Part shown: positions 6,675 through 13,214 of the stretch, in pieces
Numbering within the stretch: the stretch's first letter is position 1
Layout of the letters: every line of letters starts with the position of its first letter
From: JAJYSO01 sp964495935
GTDB lineage: Bacteria; Bacteroidota; Bacteroidia; Flavobacteriales; Flavobacteriaceae
Direction of reading: 5' to 3'
NCBI GenBank assembly: GCA_964495935.1
Contig: CAZBXQ010000055.1
Location: 1 to 21,423 of the forward strand
Length of the DNA: 21,423 nt
Position numbers and translations under genes: made by a program
The notes under the pieces: model-generated
What the model was told of the DNA's origin: nothing
What the model saw: only the letters and a program-made list of their open reading frames with translations
Database searches by the model: none

Positions 6675-7298
6675 GTGATTAAAAAGGACTACCGAGTGCA
6701 CGCACTCGAGCCTCCGAATCTTACTGCATTATTAAATTTCGATTTTGAAAAAGAGACCACACCAATCGTGTTGGTCATTGACTATAATTTGGTCAAAGAC
6801 AAGAATTTACTTTTTATACAAAATTTTATCAAGAAAAACCCTACCGTAAAAATTATTGGTCTTTTCGATTCGTTTTTATTTCAAAAAATCCAAAATTTAT
6901 TCCGAATAGGAATCTTTGGAGCATTAGATAAATGTATCGATACCGAAGAATTTGCCGTCATTCTCAATCAAGTGGCAAGCGGTAAAAAGATAATTTCCAG
7001 AAAATTCAAACGAAACCTTGTTTATGAGTTCTGTCGTAAAAATCCGGAGAAAGTAATCGCCTTACACGATCAAAAAAACAACCCGATAATATGTCCCTCT
7101 CGATTTTATGGCGTTTCCAACCGGGAAATACAAGTTTTAAACTTAGTTAGTAAAGGAGAAAACACCAAAACCATTTCCAATCATCTGTCGATTAGTACAC
7201 ACACCGTCGAAACGCATAGACGAAGTTTGTTATCCAAATTGTCTGCCAAAAATACGGCCGATATGGTTCGAATTGCAGTTACCGAAAAACTGGTTTAA
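6675..7298 (+). CDS. LuxR-family curli regulator (CsgD-like), apparently frameshifted near its N-terminus
   Basis: A 207-aa frame from GTG 6675. Residues about 146-207 are a LuxR/GerE helix-turn-helix (VSNREIQVLNLVSKGENTKTI, SISTHTVETHRRSLLSKL). Residues 1-115 resemble a receiver missing its first strand: IVLVIDYNL carries the Asp at the usual phospho-acceptor position, and GALDK carries the conserved Lys. The missing start is present upstream: ATG 6619 reads MGTVILMVVRP, then stops at 6667-6669, while the downstream frame extended upstream reads LLRNGLKGVIKKDYRV. Adding one C to the CCCC run at 6648-6651 would join them into about 226 aa with normal receiver layout, with Val-Val in place of the acidic Asp-Asp pair. 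The GTG has a badly placed AGGAG (overlapping it). So the true gene is probably 6619-7298, either broken, phase-variable or affected by a sequence error. The divergent position suggests it controls the curli operon, as CsgD does in E. coli. Confidence 0.8.
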   Translation: MIKKDYRVHALEPPNLTALLNFDFEKETTPIVLVIDYNLVKDKNLLFIQNFIKKNPTVKIIGLFDSFLFQKIQNLFRIGIFGALDKCIDTEEFAVILNQVASGKKIISRKFKRNLVYEFCRKNPEKVIALHDQKNNPIICPSRFYGVSNREIQVLNLVSKGENTKTISNHLSISTHTVETHRRSLLSKLSAKNTADMVRIAVTEKLV

Positions 7299-7403
7299 CA
7301 GATCTTCCGGGGGCTTGAGTCTCTATTTTTAATGTATCGACCGATCTTTCTTATGACTATCCTTCGGTTTCAATAAGCAGTATAAGTTGTGCCTATAATT
7401 CTG

Positions 7404-7411
7404 TAACTTTG
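7404..7411 (+). promoter_or_regulatory. -7 box of uvrA promoter
   Basis: TAACTTTG matches TAnnTTTG exactly and lies 22 nt before the uvrA ATG. The nearest TTG upstream (7387-7389) is at 14 nt, shorter than usual, so the -33 element is uncertain. Confidence 0.5.
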
Positions 7412-7433
7412 TATTTCATTTTTCAAGAAATCG

Positions 7434-10235
7434 ATGGCGCAAGTACATACATTAGCAGACCCGAAGAAAAACATCATTATCAAAGGAGCCAAACTCCACA
7501 ATCTAAAAAATATCGATGTCGTTATACCGCGAAACAAACTGGTGGTGATCACGGGATTATCGGGTTCCGGAAAATCCAGTCTGGCTTTTGACACCCTCTA
7601 TGCAGAAGGGCAACGTCGTTATGTAGAGAGCCTTTCTTCTTATGCACGACAGTTTTTGGGGCGTTTGGATAAACCCAAAGTGGATTATATCAAAGGAATT
7701 GCTCCTGCCATTGCCATTGAACAAAAGGTAAATTCTACCAATCCCCGCTCCACCGTCGGTACGACAACGGAAATCTATGACTATATCAAACTCCTATTTG
7801 CTCGTATCGGTAAAACCTATTCCCCCATTTCGGGAGAAGAGGTAAAGAAAAATACCGTGAGCGATGTCATTGATTATATTAAACATTTTGAAAACCGAAC
7901 CAAACTCTTGCTTTTAGCTCCCATTCAAGTAGAAGCAGGCCGAACCACAAAAGAAAAATTAGAAGTCCTTGGCAAGCAGGGCTATAGTCGCGTCCTGATG
8001 CAAGGAGAGGTAGTTCGAATAGATGAAGCAGATCCCAAAAAGCTGGGAGAAAATTCCTTTATTCTGGTCGTTGACCGAGTAATAAAAAAAGACAGCGAAG
8101 ATTTCTATAATCGGCTGGGAGACGCCATACAAGAAGCTTTTTACGAAGGAAAGGGGGAAGTATATATCGAGAAACTCAGCGATCACAGCCGTAAGACTTT
8201 CAACAATAAATTTGAACGGGACGGAATGGAATTTCTCGAACCCAATGAACATCTTTTCAGCTTTAATAATCCCTATGGTGCTTGTCCTAAATGTGAAGGA
8301 TATGGAGATGTTATCGGACTTGATGAGGATTTGATCTTCCCCAATACCGGACTCTCTATATATGAAGGAGCAATTGCTCCCTGGCATGGAAAAAAGATGA
8401 AAAAGTACAACGATCGTCTGATTAACAAGGCCTATAAATTTGATTTCCCGATTCACAAACCTTATTTTGAATTAACCGAAGAGCAAAAAGATTTGCTATG
8501 GGAAGGAAATTCCTACTTTACCGGTCTCCAAAAGTTTTTTAACAAACTGGAGGCAAAGTCCTATAAAATTCAAAATCGCGTGATGCTATCCCGATATCGT
8601 GGAAAATCACGCTGTCACCGCTGCAAAGGGAAACGTTTGCGCAAGGAAGCCGGTTACGTAAAGATCCATCAAAAATCAATTCTCGATTTGGTTGACCTCC
8701 CGTTGCTTCGATTACAAAAAGTCTTTCAGGATTTTCATTTCAATGAATATGAAGAAAAGGTAGCCAAAAGACTATTGAAAGAAATCAATACCCGATTAAA
8801 ATTCCTGATTGATCTGGGACTTGGATACCTTACTTTAAACCGAAAGTCCAACAGTTTATCCGGGGGCGAGTCTCAGCGCATTAACCTGGCGACTTCCCTG
8901 GGGAGTAGTTTAGTCGGATCACTGTACATTTTAGACGAGCCTTCTATTGGGCTTCACCCCAGAGACGGGGAGCGACTCATTAAAGTCTTACAAGCTCTAC
9001 GGGATCTGGGTAATACCATTGTTGTTGTAGAGCACGACGAGGACGTCATGAAAGCCGCCGATGAAATCATCGACGTAGGCCCGCGAGCCGGGACTTTAGG
9101 AGGGGAGATTGTGGCCGAAGGAACATTTAAAGAAATTTTAAAATCTTCCTCTTTAACGGCGCAATACCTCAATCATGACCGGGAGATAGCCGTTCCTAAA
9201 AAACGTCGAAAAACTGAGTATTTTGTCGATATCATAGGGGCCCGGGAACATAATCTTAAAAATATCGATATTCACATCCCTCTGGGTTGCTTTACGGCCA
9301 TAACCGGGGTGTCAGGAAGTGGAAAAAGCACATTAGTTCGCAGGGTCTTATATCCCGCTCTGCAAAAAGAACTCTACGGGCAAGGTGCAAAAGTAGGGCA
9401 GTTTGATAAATTAACCGGAAATTACAAAAATGTTCGGCATGTAGAATATGTCGATCAAAATCCCATTGGTCGCTCCTCCCGCTCAAATCCGGTAACGTAT
9501 ATCAAGGCCTATGACGACATCCGAAAATTGTTTGCGAATCAAAAACTGGCTAAACTTCGAAAATTCAAGCCCAAACATTTTAGTTTTAACGTCGATGGCG
9601 GCCGCTGTGAAACCTGTAAGGGAGAAGGTGAAGTTACCATTGAAATGCAATTTATGGCCGATGTTCATCTCGAATGTGAAACCTGTCACGGAAAACGTTT
9701 TAAACGGGAAGTTTTAGACGTTAAATTTCACGACAAATCCATTGATGACATACTAAACATGACCATAGACGATGCGATTGCCTTTTTTAAATCACATGGC
9801 GAAAAGAAAATTCAAAAACAGTTGCGACCCTTGCAGGAAGTCGGATTGGGATATGTCACGCTGGGCCAAAGTTCTTCAACATTGTCGGGGGGTGAAGCGC
9901 AACGGGTAAAGCTCGCTTCCTTTCTGGGAAAAGGCCAAAACAAAGAAAAGACGCTATTTATTTTTGATGAACCTACAACAGGATTACATTTTCACGATAT
10001 CAACAAGCTTCTAACATCTTTTAATGCACTTATCAAGCAAGGACACTCTATCGTAGTTATCGAGCACAATATGGATCTCGTTAAATGTGCAGATTATATC
10101 ATCGATCTCGGTCCTGAAGGCGGAGAGCAAGGAGGTTCTCTGGTTACCTCCGGAACTCCCGAAGAAATCATCCAATCGAAAACGTCTCATACCGCGCAAT
10201 TCTTAAAAGAAAAATTATCCGGAGAAAAAAGGTAG
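7434..10235 (+). CDS. uvrA: UvrA, excinuclease ABC subunit A
   Basis: Damage-recognition ATPase of nucleotide excision repair; it loads UvrB on damaged DNA in the cytoplasm. The 933-aa length is normal. It has two ABC ATPase modules: Walker A GLSGSGKSS at 41-49 with RRYVESLSSYARQF just after, and GVSGSGKST at 625-633. Signature motifs SLSGGESQRINLA and TLSGGEAQRVKLA precede Walker B ILDEPSIGLH and IFDEPTTGLH. Zinc-binding Cys pairs are present in the first half (CPKC near 284, CHRC near 393) and second half (CETC at 725-728, CETCHGKR near 748), plus the UvrA-specific GRSSRSNPVTY segment. The ATG at 7434 follows a TAnnTTTG box. The gene stands alone, between the curli regulator and a convergent gene cluster. 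Nothing looks broken. Confidence 0.98.
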   Translation: MAQVHTLADPKKNIIIKGAKLHNLKNIDVVIPRNKLVVITGLSGSGKSSLAFDTLYAEGQRRYVESLSSYARQFLGRLDKPKVDYIKGIAPAIAIEQKVNSTNPRSTVGTTTEIYDYIKLLFARIGKTYSPISGEEVKKNTVSDVIDYIKHFENRTKLLLLAPIQVEAGRTTKEKLEVLGKQGYSRVLMQGEVVRIDEADPKKLGENSFILVVDRVIKKDSEDFYNRLGDAIQEAFYEGKGEVYIEKLSDHSRKTFNNKFERDGMEFLEPNEHLFSFNNPYGACPKCEGYGDVIGLDEDLIFPNTGLSIYEGAIAPWHGKKMKKYNDRLINKAYKFDFPIHKPYFELTEEQKDLLWEGNSYFTGLQKFFNKLEAKSYKIQNRVMLSRYRGKSRCHRCKGKRLRKEAGYVKIHQKSILDLVDLPLLRLQKVFQDFHFNEYEEKVAKRLLKEINTRLKFLIDLGLGYLTLNRKSNSLSGGESQRINLATSLGSSLVGSLYILDEPSIGLHPRDGERLIKVLQALRDLGNTIVVVEHDEDVMKAADEIIDVGPRAGTLGGEIVAEGTFKEILKSSSLTAQYLNHDREIAVPKKRRKTEYFVDIIGAREHNLKNIDIHIPLGCFTAITGVSGSGKSTLVRRVLYPALQKELYGQGAKVGQFDKLTGNYKNVRHVEYVDQNPIGRSSRSNPVTYIKAYDDIRKLFANQKLAKLRKFKPKHFSFNVDGGRCETCKGEGEVTIEMQFMADVHLECETCHGKRFKREVLDVKFHDKSIDDILNMTIDDAIAFFKSHGEKKIQKQLRPLQEVGLGYVTLGQSSSTLSGGEAQRVKLASFLGKGQNKEKTLFIFDEPTTGLHFHDINKLLTSFNALIKQGHSIVVIEHNMDLVKCADYIIDLGPEGGEQGGSLVTSGTPEEIIQSKTSHTAQFLKEKLSGEKR

Positions 10236-10558
10236 GGAGAGAACTTGAAATTGAACTTGATTTGAAAAGCATACCTCCTTATATCCCGTTAGATCAATAA
10301 AACTCAAAACCGTCTCTTAGATTACCCGCGACATTCACGGAGTTTATTATAAAATCGCCATCTCTATGAATAACGAATAATGATTGGAGATTTAAATTTC
10401 AAATTTTTTATTTTGATCAAAGAATTAGCAACGTACAAGCGGCTTAATTTGCGAAGTGTTTAACCCGATTAATCAAAACGGTCAACCCTATTTAGGAAAG
10501 GTTACCAATGACAGGGAAGGAAAACTCAAAACTCAGCACTCATAATCATCCCTCTTTT
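10236..10558. other. Intergenic region between convergent uvrA and the 40-aa gene
   Basis: 323 bp, AT-rich, without a supported gene. It holds short A/T palindromic stretches (around 10384-10415) and direct near-repeats of TTGAA/ACTTGA at 10243-10266. I see no strong GC hairpin with a T-run, tRNA or repeat element. An open frame from 10508 on the plus strand overlaps the better-supported minus-strand small gene and is not called. Confidence 0.6.
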
Positions 10559-10681
10559 TTAGTCCAAGCGGAGATTCATCTCATCAATCTTATACCCGTA
10601 CTTAAAAGCCAACCAAATAGACAAAAGCATAAGTACGATAAAAACCCAAATCAGTATTTTTTGTTTTTTGGTAAGGCTCAT
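10559..10681 (-). CDS. 40-aa single-span membrane protein
   Basis: ATG at 10681, stop at 10559-10561. The protein has a basic N-terminus (MSLTKKQK), one hydrophobic stretch of about 17 residues (ILIWVFIVLMLLSIWLA), then a short charged tail (FKYGYKIDEMNLRLD). This is the classic layout of a small inner-membrane protein with N-in orientation. It starts 35 nt after the thioesterase stop on the same strand, so it is probably cotranscribed. Function unknown; no family recognised. Confidence 0.65.
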   Translation of the reverse strand: MSLTKKQKILIWVFIVLMLLSIWLAFKYGYKIDEMNLRLD

Positions 10682-10716
10682 GTTGATAAGATATAAACAT
10701 TTGATTTTAAGGAGCG

Positions 10717-11103
10717 TTACCCAATTCGATCCCTTACATATTCAATTTTATTTTTCCCGTGAGGTGCCGGCTTCCCATCAGTTCCTATATTAACCATCAC
10801 GATTTTATCAATTGTAATGATAGTTTCATGCGTCATTTTGTTTCGAACCTTGCACGTTAATGTTAATGAGGCCGTACCAAATTTTACTACGTCGATACCT
10901 ATTTCTATAATATCTCCCTGTCGCGCCGGACTCTGAAAATCAATTTCACTCATAAATTTAGTGACTACTTTTTGATTCTCTAACTGAATAATGGTGTAAA
11001 GTGCAACTTCTTCGTCAATCCATTGTAACAAACGACCTCCAAACAGGGAACCGTTGGCATTTAGATCCTCGGGACGGATCCATTTTCGAGTGTGATATCT
11101 CAT
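10717..11103 (-). CDS. Hotdog-fold acyl-CoA thioesterase (YciA/BACH type)
   Basis: A 128-aa single hotdog domain that hydrolyses acyl-CoA to free acid and CoA in the cytoplasm. Family features seen: the N-terminal NANGSLFGGRLLQWIDEE segment, with the Gly-rich turn before the central helix and an acidic active-site residue (Asp30/Glu31), then VTKFMSEIDFQSPARQGDIIEIG, the usual YciA/ACOT second-strand motif (cf. FxxPVxVGDxv). The C-terminus DGKPAPHGKN is also typical. The length is close to that of bacterial YciA proteins. The start ATG at 11103 follows a TAATTTTG box at 11116-11123 (minus strand). Its chain-length preference cannot be read from sequence. Confidence 0.9.
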   Translation of the reverse strand: MRYHTRKWIRPEDLNANGSLFGGRLLQWIDEEVALYTIIQLENQKVVTKFMSEIDFQSPARQGDIIEIGIDVVKFGTASLTLTCKVRNKMTHETIITIDKIVMVNIGTDGKPAPHGKNKIEYVRDRIG

Positions 11104-11115
11104 CTATAACCTATT

Positions 11116-11123
11116 CAAAATTA
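11116..11123 (-). promoter_or_regulatory. Candidate -7 box of thioesterase promoter
   Basis: TAATTTTG on the minus strand fits TAnnTTTG, 13 nt before the ATG. The nearest TTG (11140-11142) is 16 nt away, slightly short. The surroundings are AT-rich, so chance matches are likely. Confidence 0.35.
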
Positions 11124-11248
11124 ACTTTTTAAACATAATCAATAATTATACAAAACTCAACTTTTTAATGATTTTATTGTGAAAACCACAGTATTTCCGC
11201 TTAAAATCCTAATGCTATTCCACCCCTCCTGCAACGTAGGCACACAAT

Positions 11249-11289
11249 AAAAAATCCCAAAATCCGAAGTACCGGATCTTGAGATTTTT
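11249..11289 (-). terminator. Intrinsic terminator of the SDR-transaldolase unit
   Basis: 17-nt arms at 11250-11266 and 11273-11289 pair with only two non-Watson-Crick positions around a 6-nt loop. On the minus strand the stem ends in GGGATTTTTT. It lies 28 nt after the transaldolase stop. A-runs on the other side give it a bidirectional look, but no plus-strand gene reads into it. Confidence 0.85.
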
Positions 11290-11317
11290 CTATACCCTTT
11301 TTTGTTCAACGAAAAAT

Positions 11318-11971
11318 TTAGTTTCCTTTTTTATGATCAGCCAGGAATTTTTCCAGTCCAATATCGGTTAAAGGGTGGTTTAATAATGCCAAAATTGATT
11401 TCAACGGACTGGTAACCACATCGGCACCGATACGGGCACATTCAATAATATGCATCGGATGACGGATCGAAGCGGCCAGAATTTCAGTATCATAACCATA
11501 GTTGTCATAAATCAAGCGAATATCATCAACCAGACCGACTCCTTCGGTAGAAATATCATCCAAACGCCCCAAAAAAGGAGAAACATAAGCCGCTCCGGCT
11601 TTTGCCGCCAAAAGTGCTTGTCCCGCTGAAAAAACAAGCGTACAGTTCGTTCGAATATCGTGATCAGAAAAATATTTCATCGCTTTAACACCATCCTTAA
11701 TCATCGGAACTTTAACTACAATCTGATCGTGAAGATCGGCAAGAGCCTCCCCTTCCTTGACCATCCCATCAAAGTCGGTAGAAATGACCTCGGCACTGAC
11801 ATCTCCATCTACAATATCACATATTTTTTGGTAGTGCTTCATGATATTGTCGGTTCCGGTAATACCTTCTTTGGCCATTAATGAAGGGTTGGTGGTAACA
11901 CCGTCCAGAATTCCCATATCTTGGGCTTCCTGAATCTGATCTAAATTTGCAGTATCAATAAAAAATTTCAT
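11318..11971 (-). CDS. Transaldolase, small TalC/FSA-like type
   Basis: A 217-aa (alpha/beta)8 Schiff-base enzyme of the non-oxidative pentose phosphate pathway, moving a dihydroxyacetone unit between sugar phosphates. Motifs: N-terminal MKFFIDTANLDQI, GVTTNPSLMAKEG, and the Schiff-base Lys87 in HDQIVVKVPMIKDG. Two positions separate transaldolases from fructose-6-phosphate aldolases in this family. The residue at FSA Gln59 is Glu here (SAEVIS, Glu61), and the FSA active-site Tyr131 is Phe here (YVSPFLGRLDD). Both favour true transaldolase activity. The gene follows the SDR gene by 34 nt and is followed by a strong terminator. Confidence 0.93.
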   Translation of the reverse strand: MKFFIDTANLDQIQEAQDMGILDGVTTNPSLMAKEGITGTDNIMKHYQKICDIVDGDVSAEVISTDFDGMVKEGEALADLHDQIVVKVPMIKDGVKAMKYFSDHDIRTNCTLVFSAGQALLAAKAGAAYVSPFLGRLDDISTEGVGLVDDIRLIYDNYGYDTEILAASIRHPMHIIECARIGADVVTSPLKSILALLNHPLTDIGLEKFLADHKKGN

Positions 11972-12005
11972 GAGTATAGGTTTAAAAAGTGTACGATTGA
12001 CAAAA

Positions 12006-12809
12006 CTACAATTTATAATACTTCATAAGCAGTCTTTCATAGATTTTATCGGGAAGGATATGTTTGAGGGCGATTGATATTTTTTGTAGGAACTCCCCTA
12101 CTTTATAATGTATGGAGGGATTTGTTTTCTGCATGACACGATATACTTTTTTGGCCATACGAATGGGAGGCAACCCCTTTTTTACATCGCGATCCATTTC
12201 CAGAAGTGCACGTTCATACAAGGCCTTATAGGGTGATTCCTTATATACCGGGGTGTAATAGCGTCCTTTGGCAATATTGGTCGCAAAATCTCCCGGAGCA
12301 ATATTAGTCATTCTGATATTAAAGGGTTTAAGCTCCATCCGAAAAGCTTCTGTGGTCAATTCCAAAGCTCCTTTTGTTGCCGAATAAATTCCCCGGAAAG
12401 GAAGTCCCATATAACCGGCAACGGATGTGACATTGATAATCATCCCGCCCTGCTGCTTTCGCATCACCGGCAAAACGACTTTGATTACACGCAGCGGCCC
12501 CAAATAATTAATCTCAAAAGCCTTTCGAATCTCTTCATCCGGAGTTTCCTCAAGGGCTCCGGTAATCCCTTTCCCCGCATTATTAATCAGAAAATCGATG
12601 CGCCCCTCCCGTTCTATTATGGTCGTAACGGCCTTTTGAATACTCTGCAGATCGAGCAAATCCAAGGCTACAAAACGGATTCCGTTTTCTTCAGTGGTTT
12701 TGGGATTTCGGCTGCTTCCGTACACCTTATATCCCTTTTCTACCAAATATTCCGCAGTTGCTTTCCCTATACCTGATGAGGCCCCGGTAATAAAAACGAC
12801 TTCAGTCAT
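12006..12809 (-). CDS. Short-chain dehydrogenase/reductase (classical SDR)
   Basis: A 267-aa NAD(P)-dependent oxidoreductase. Cofactor motif TGASSGIG at 8-15, NNAG at 76-79, and the catalytic set Ser129 (NVTSVAG), Tyr142 and Lys146 (YSATK) are all present. SSRNP after the second strand carries an Arg, suggesting NADP preference. Residues after 185 (RYYTPVYKESPYKALYERA, IRMAKKVYRVM) resemble the 17beta-hydroxysteroid-dehydrogenase-like / fatty-acyl reductase SDR groups with a C-terminal hydrophobic helix. Substrate unknown. It is the first gene of a two-gene unit with transaldolase; a functional link between them is not evident. Confidence 0.93.
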   Translation of the reverse strand: MTEVVFITGASSGIGKATAEYLVEKGYKVYGSSRNPKTTEENGIRFVALDLLDLQSIQKAVTTIIEREGRIDFLINNAGKGITGALEETPDEEIRKAFEINYLGPLRVIKVVLPVMRKQQGGMIINVTSVAGYMGLPFRGIYSATKGALELTTEAFRMELKPFNIRMTNIAPGDFATNIAKGRYYTPVYKESPYKALYERALLEMDRDVKKGLPPIRMAKKVYRVMQKTNPSIHYKVGEFLQKISIALKHILPDKIYERLLMKYYKL

Positions 12810-12826
12810 ATTTCAATTTAAACCTG

Positions 12827-12856
12827 CGAATATAGGATTTATTAGTTTCTCTCCAA
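12827..12856 (-). promoter_or_regulatory. Candidate promoter of SDR-transaldolase unit
   Basis: On the minus strand: TTG (12854-12856), 19-nt spacer, TATATTCG (12827-12834), one mismatch from TAnnTTTG. It would give a very short leader, since the ATG begins at 12809. Confidence 0.4.
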
Positions 12857-12897
12857 TCTTTATAAGAAATAGAGCCCAAAAAAAAGGCATAAAAAAA

Positions 12898-12992
12898 GGC
12901 AAGCTACCCACATCACACCGCTACGACCGCCTACCCTTGCTGCGTTCCCGCCCTGGGGGCCTTCAGCAGGAGCTGGTTGTGTGGGACTTGCC
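12898..12992 (-). ncRNA. ffs: Signal recognition particle small RNA (4.5S type)
   Basis: On the minus strand the conserved SRP apical domain is plain: CCCAGGGCGGGAACGCAGCAAGGGTA, with the GGAA tetraloop region and the GCAGC internal-loop motif that bind Ffh. The two ends pair (GGCAAG at 12987-12992 with CTTGCC at 12898-12903), and GTCCCACAC pairs with GTGTGATGTGGG further in, giving the single long hairpin of the bacterial small SRP RNA. A seven-T run follows directly at 12891-12897, serving as terminator. The exact ends may differ by a few bases. Confidence 0.93.
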
Positions 12993-12997
12993 GAGGG

Positions 12998-13029
12998 CAA
13001 AGATACGGTATATTAATAACCTGTGCAAA
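12998..13029 (-). promoter_or_regulatory. Promoter of the SRP RNA gene
   Basis: On the minus strand TTTG (13026-13029), exactly 20 nt, then TATCTTTG (12998-13005), ending 5 nt before the RNA 5' end. This is a near-perfect Bacteroidota housekeeping promoter and also fixes the RNA start. Confidence 0.8.
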
Positions 13030-13141
13030 GAGTTGAGATGCATATTTATCAGTAGAATTTCATCCTCCTCATAATGAGCCGTTAATAAATAACAACAAAC
13101 AAAAATCGATGATTCCCGCTTATCCCTCCTCATCTATCGGC

Positions 13142-13182
13142 AGCAGGATTGCTTACAGGGTTTAAAATCCTGCTAATTTTTT
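13142..13182 (+). promoter_or_regulatory. Hairpin plus T-run upstream of the helicase gene
   Basis: Perfect 9-bp inverted repeat AGCAGGATT (13142-13150) and AATCCTGCT (13166-13174), followed by AATTTTTT. It has the form of an intrinsic terminator or leader attenuator 33 nt before the helicase ATG. No plus-strand gene reads into it from upstream. A degenerate -7 box TACCTTCA at 13185-13192 lies after it, so it may instead insulate the promoter. Confidence 0.45.
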
Positions 13183-13214
13183 AGTACCTTCACGGCTCGA
13201 AATTAGAGGAATTT

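Noticed and set aside
6640..6710. Programmed -1 ribosomal frameshifting in the regulator, with a CGAGTG/CACTCG hairpin at 6693-6708 as stimulator
   Set aside because: The CCCC run does not form a standard X-XXY-YYZ slippery heptamer, the stem is only 6 bp and about 40 nt away. Mutation, tract variation or sequence error is simpler.
10508..10696. 62-aa plus-strand frame near the thioesterase gene
   Set aside because: The product has no coherent features, and the complementary strand encodes a much more credible membrane peptide directly behind the thioesterase.
12694..13074. 126-aa plus-strand frame over the SDR start and SRP RNA
   Set aside because: It overlaps the well-supported SDR N-terminus and the ffs RNA, has no recognisable domain and no plausible start signal.
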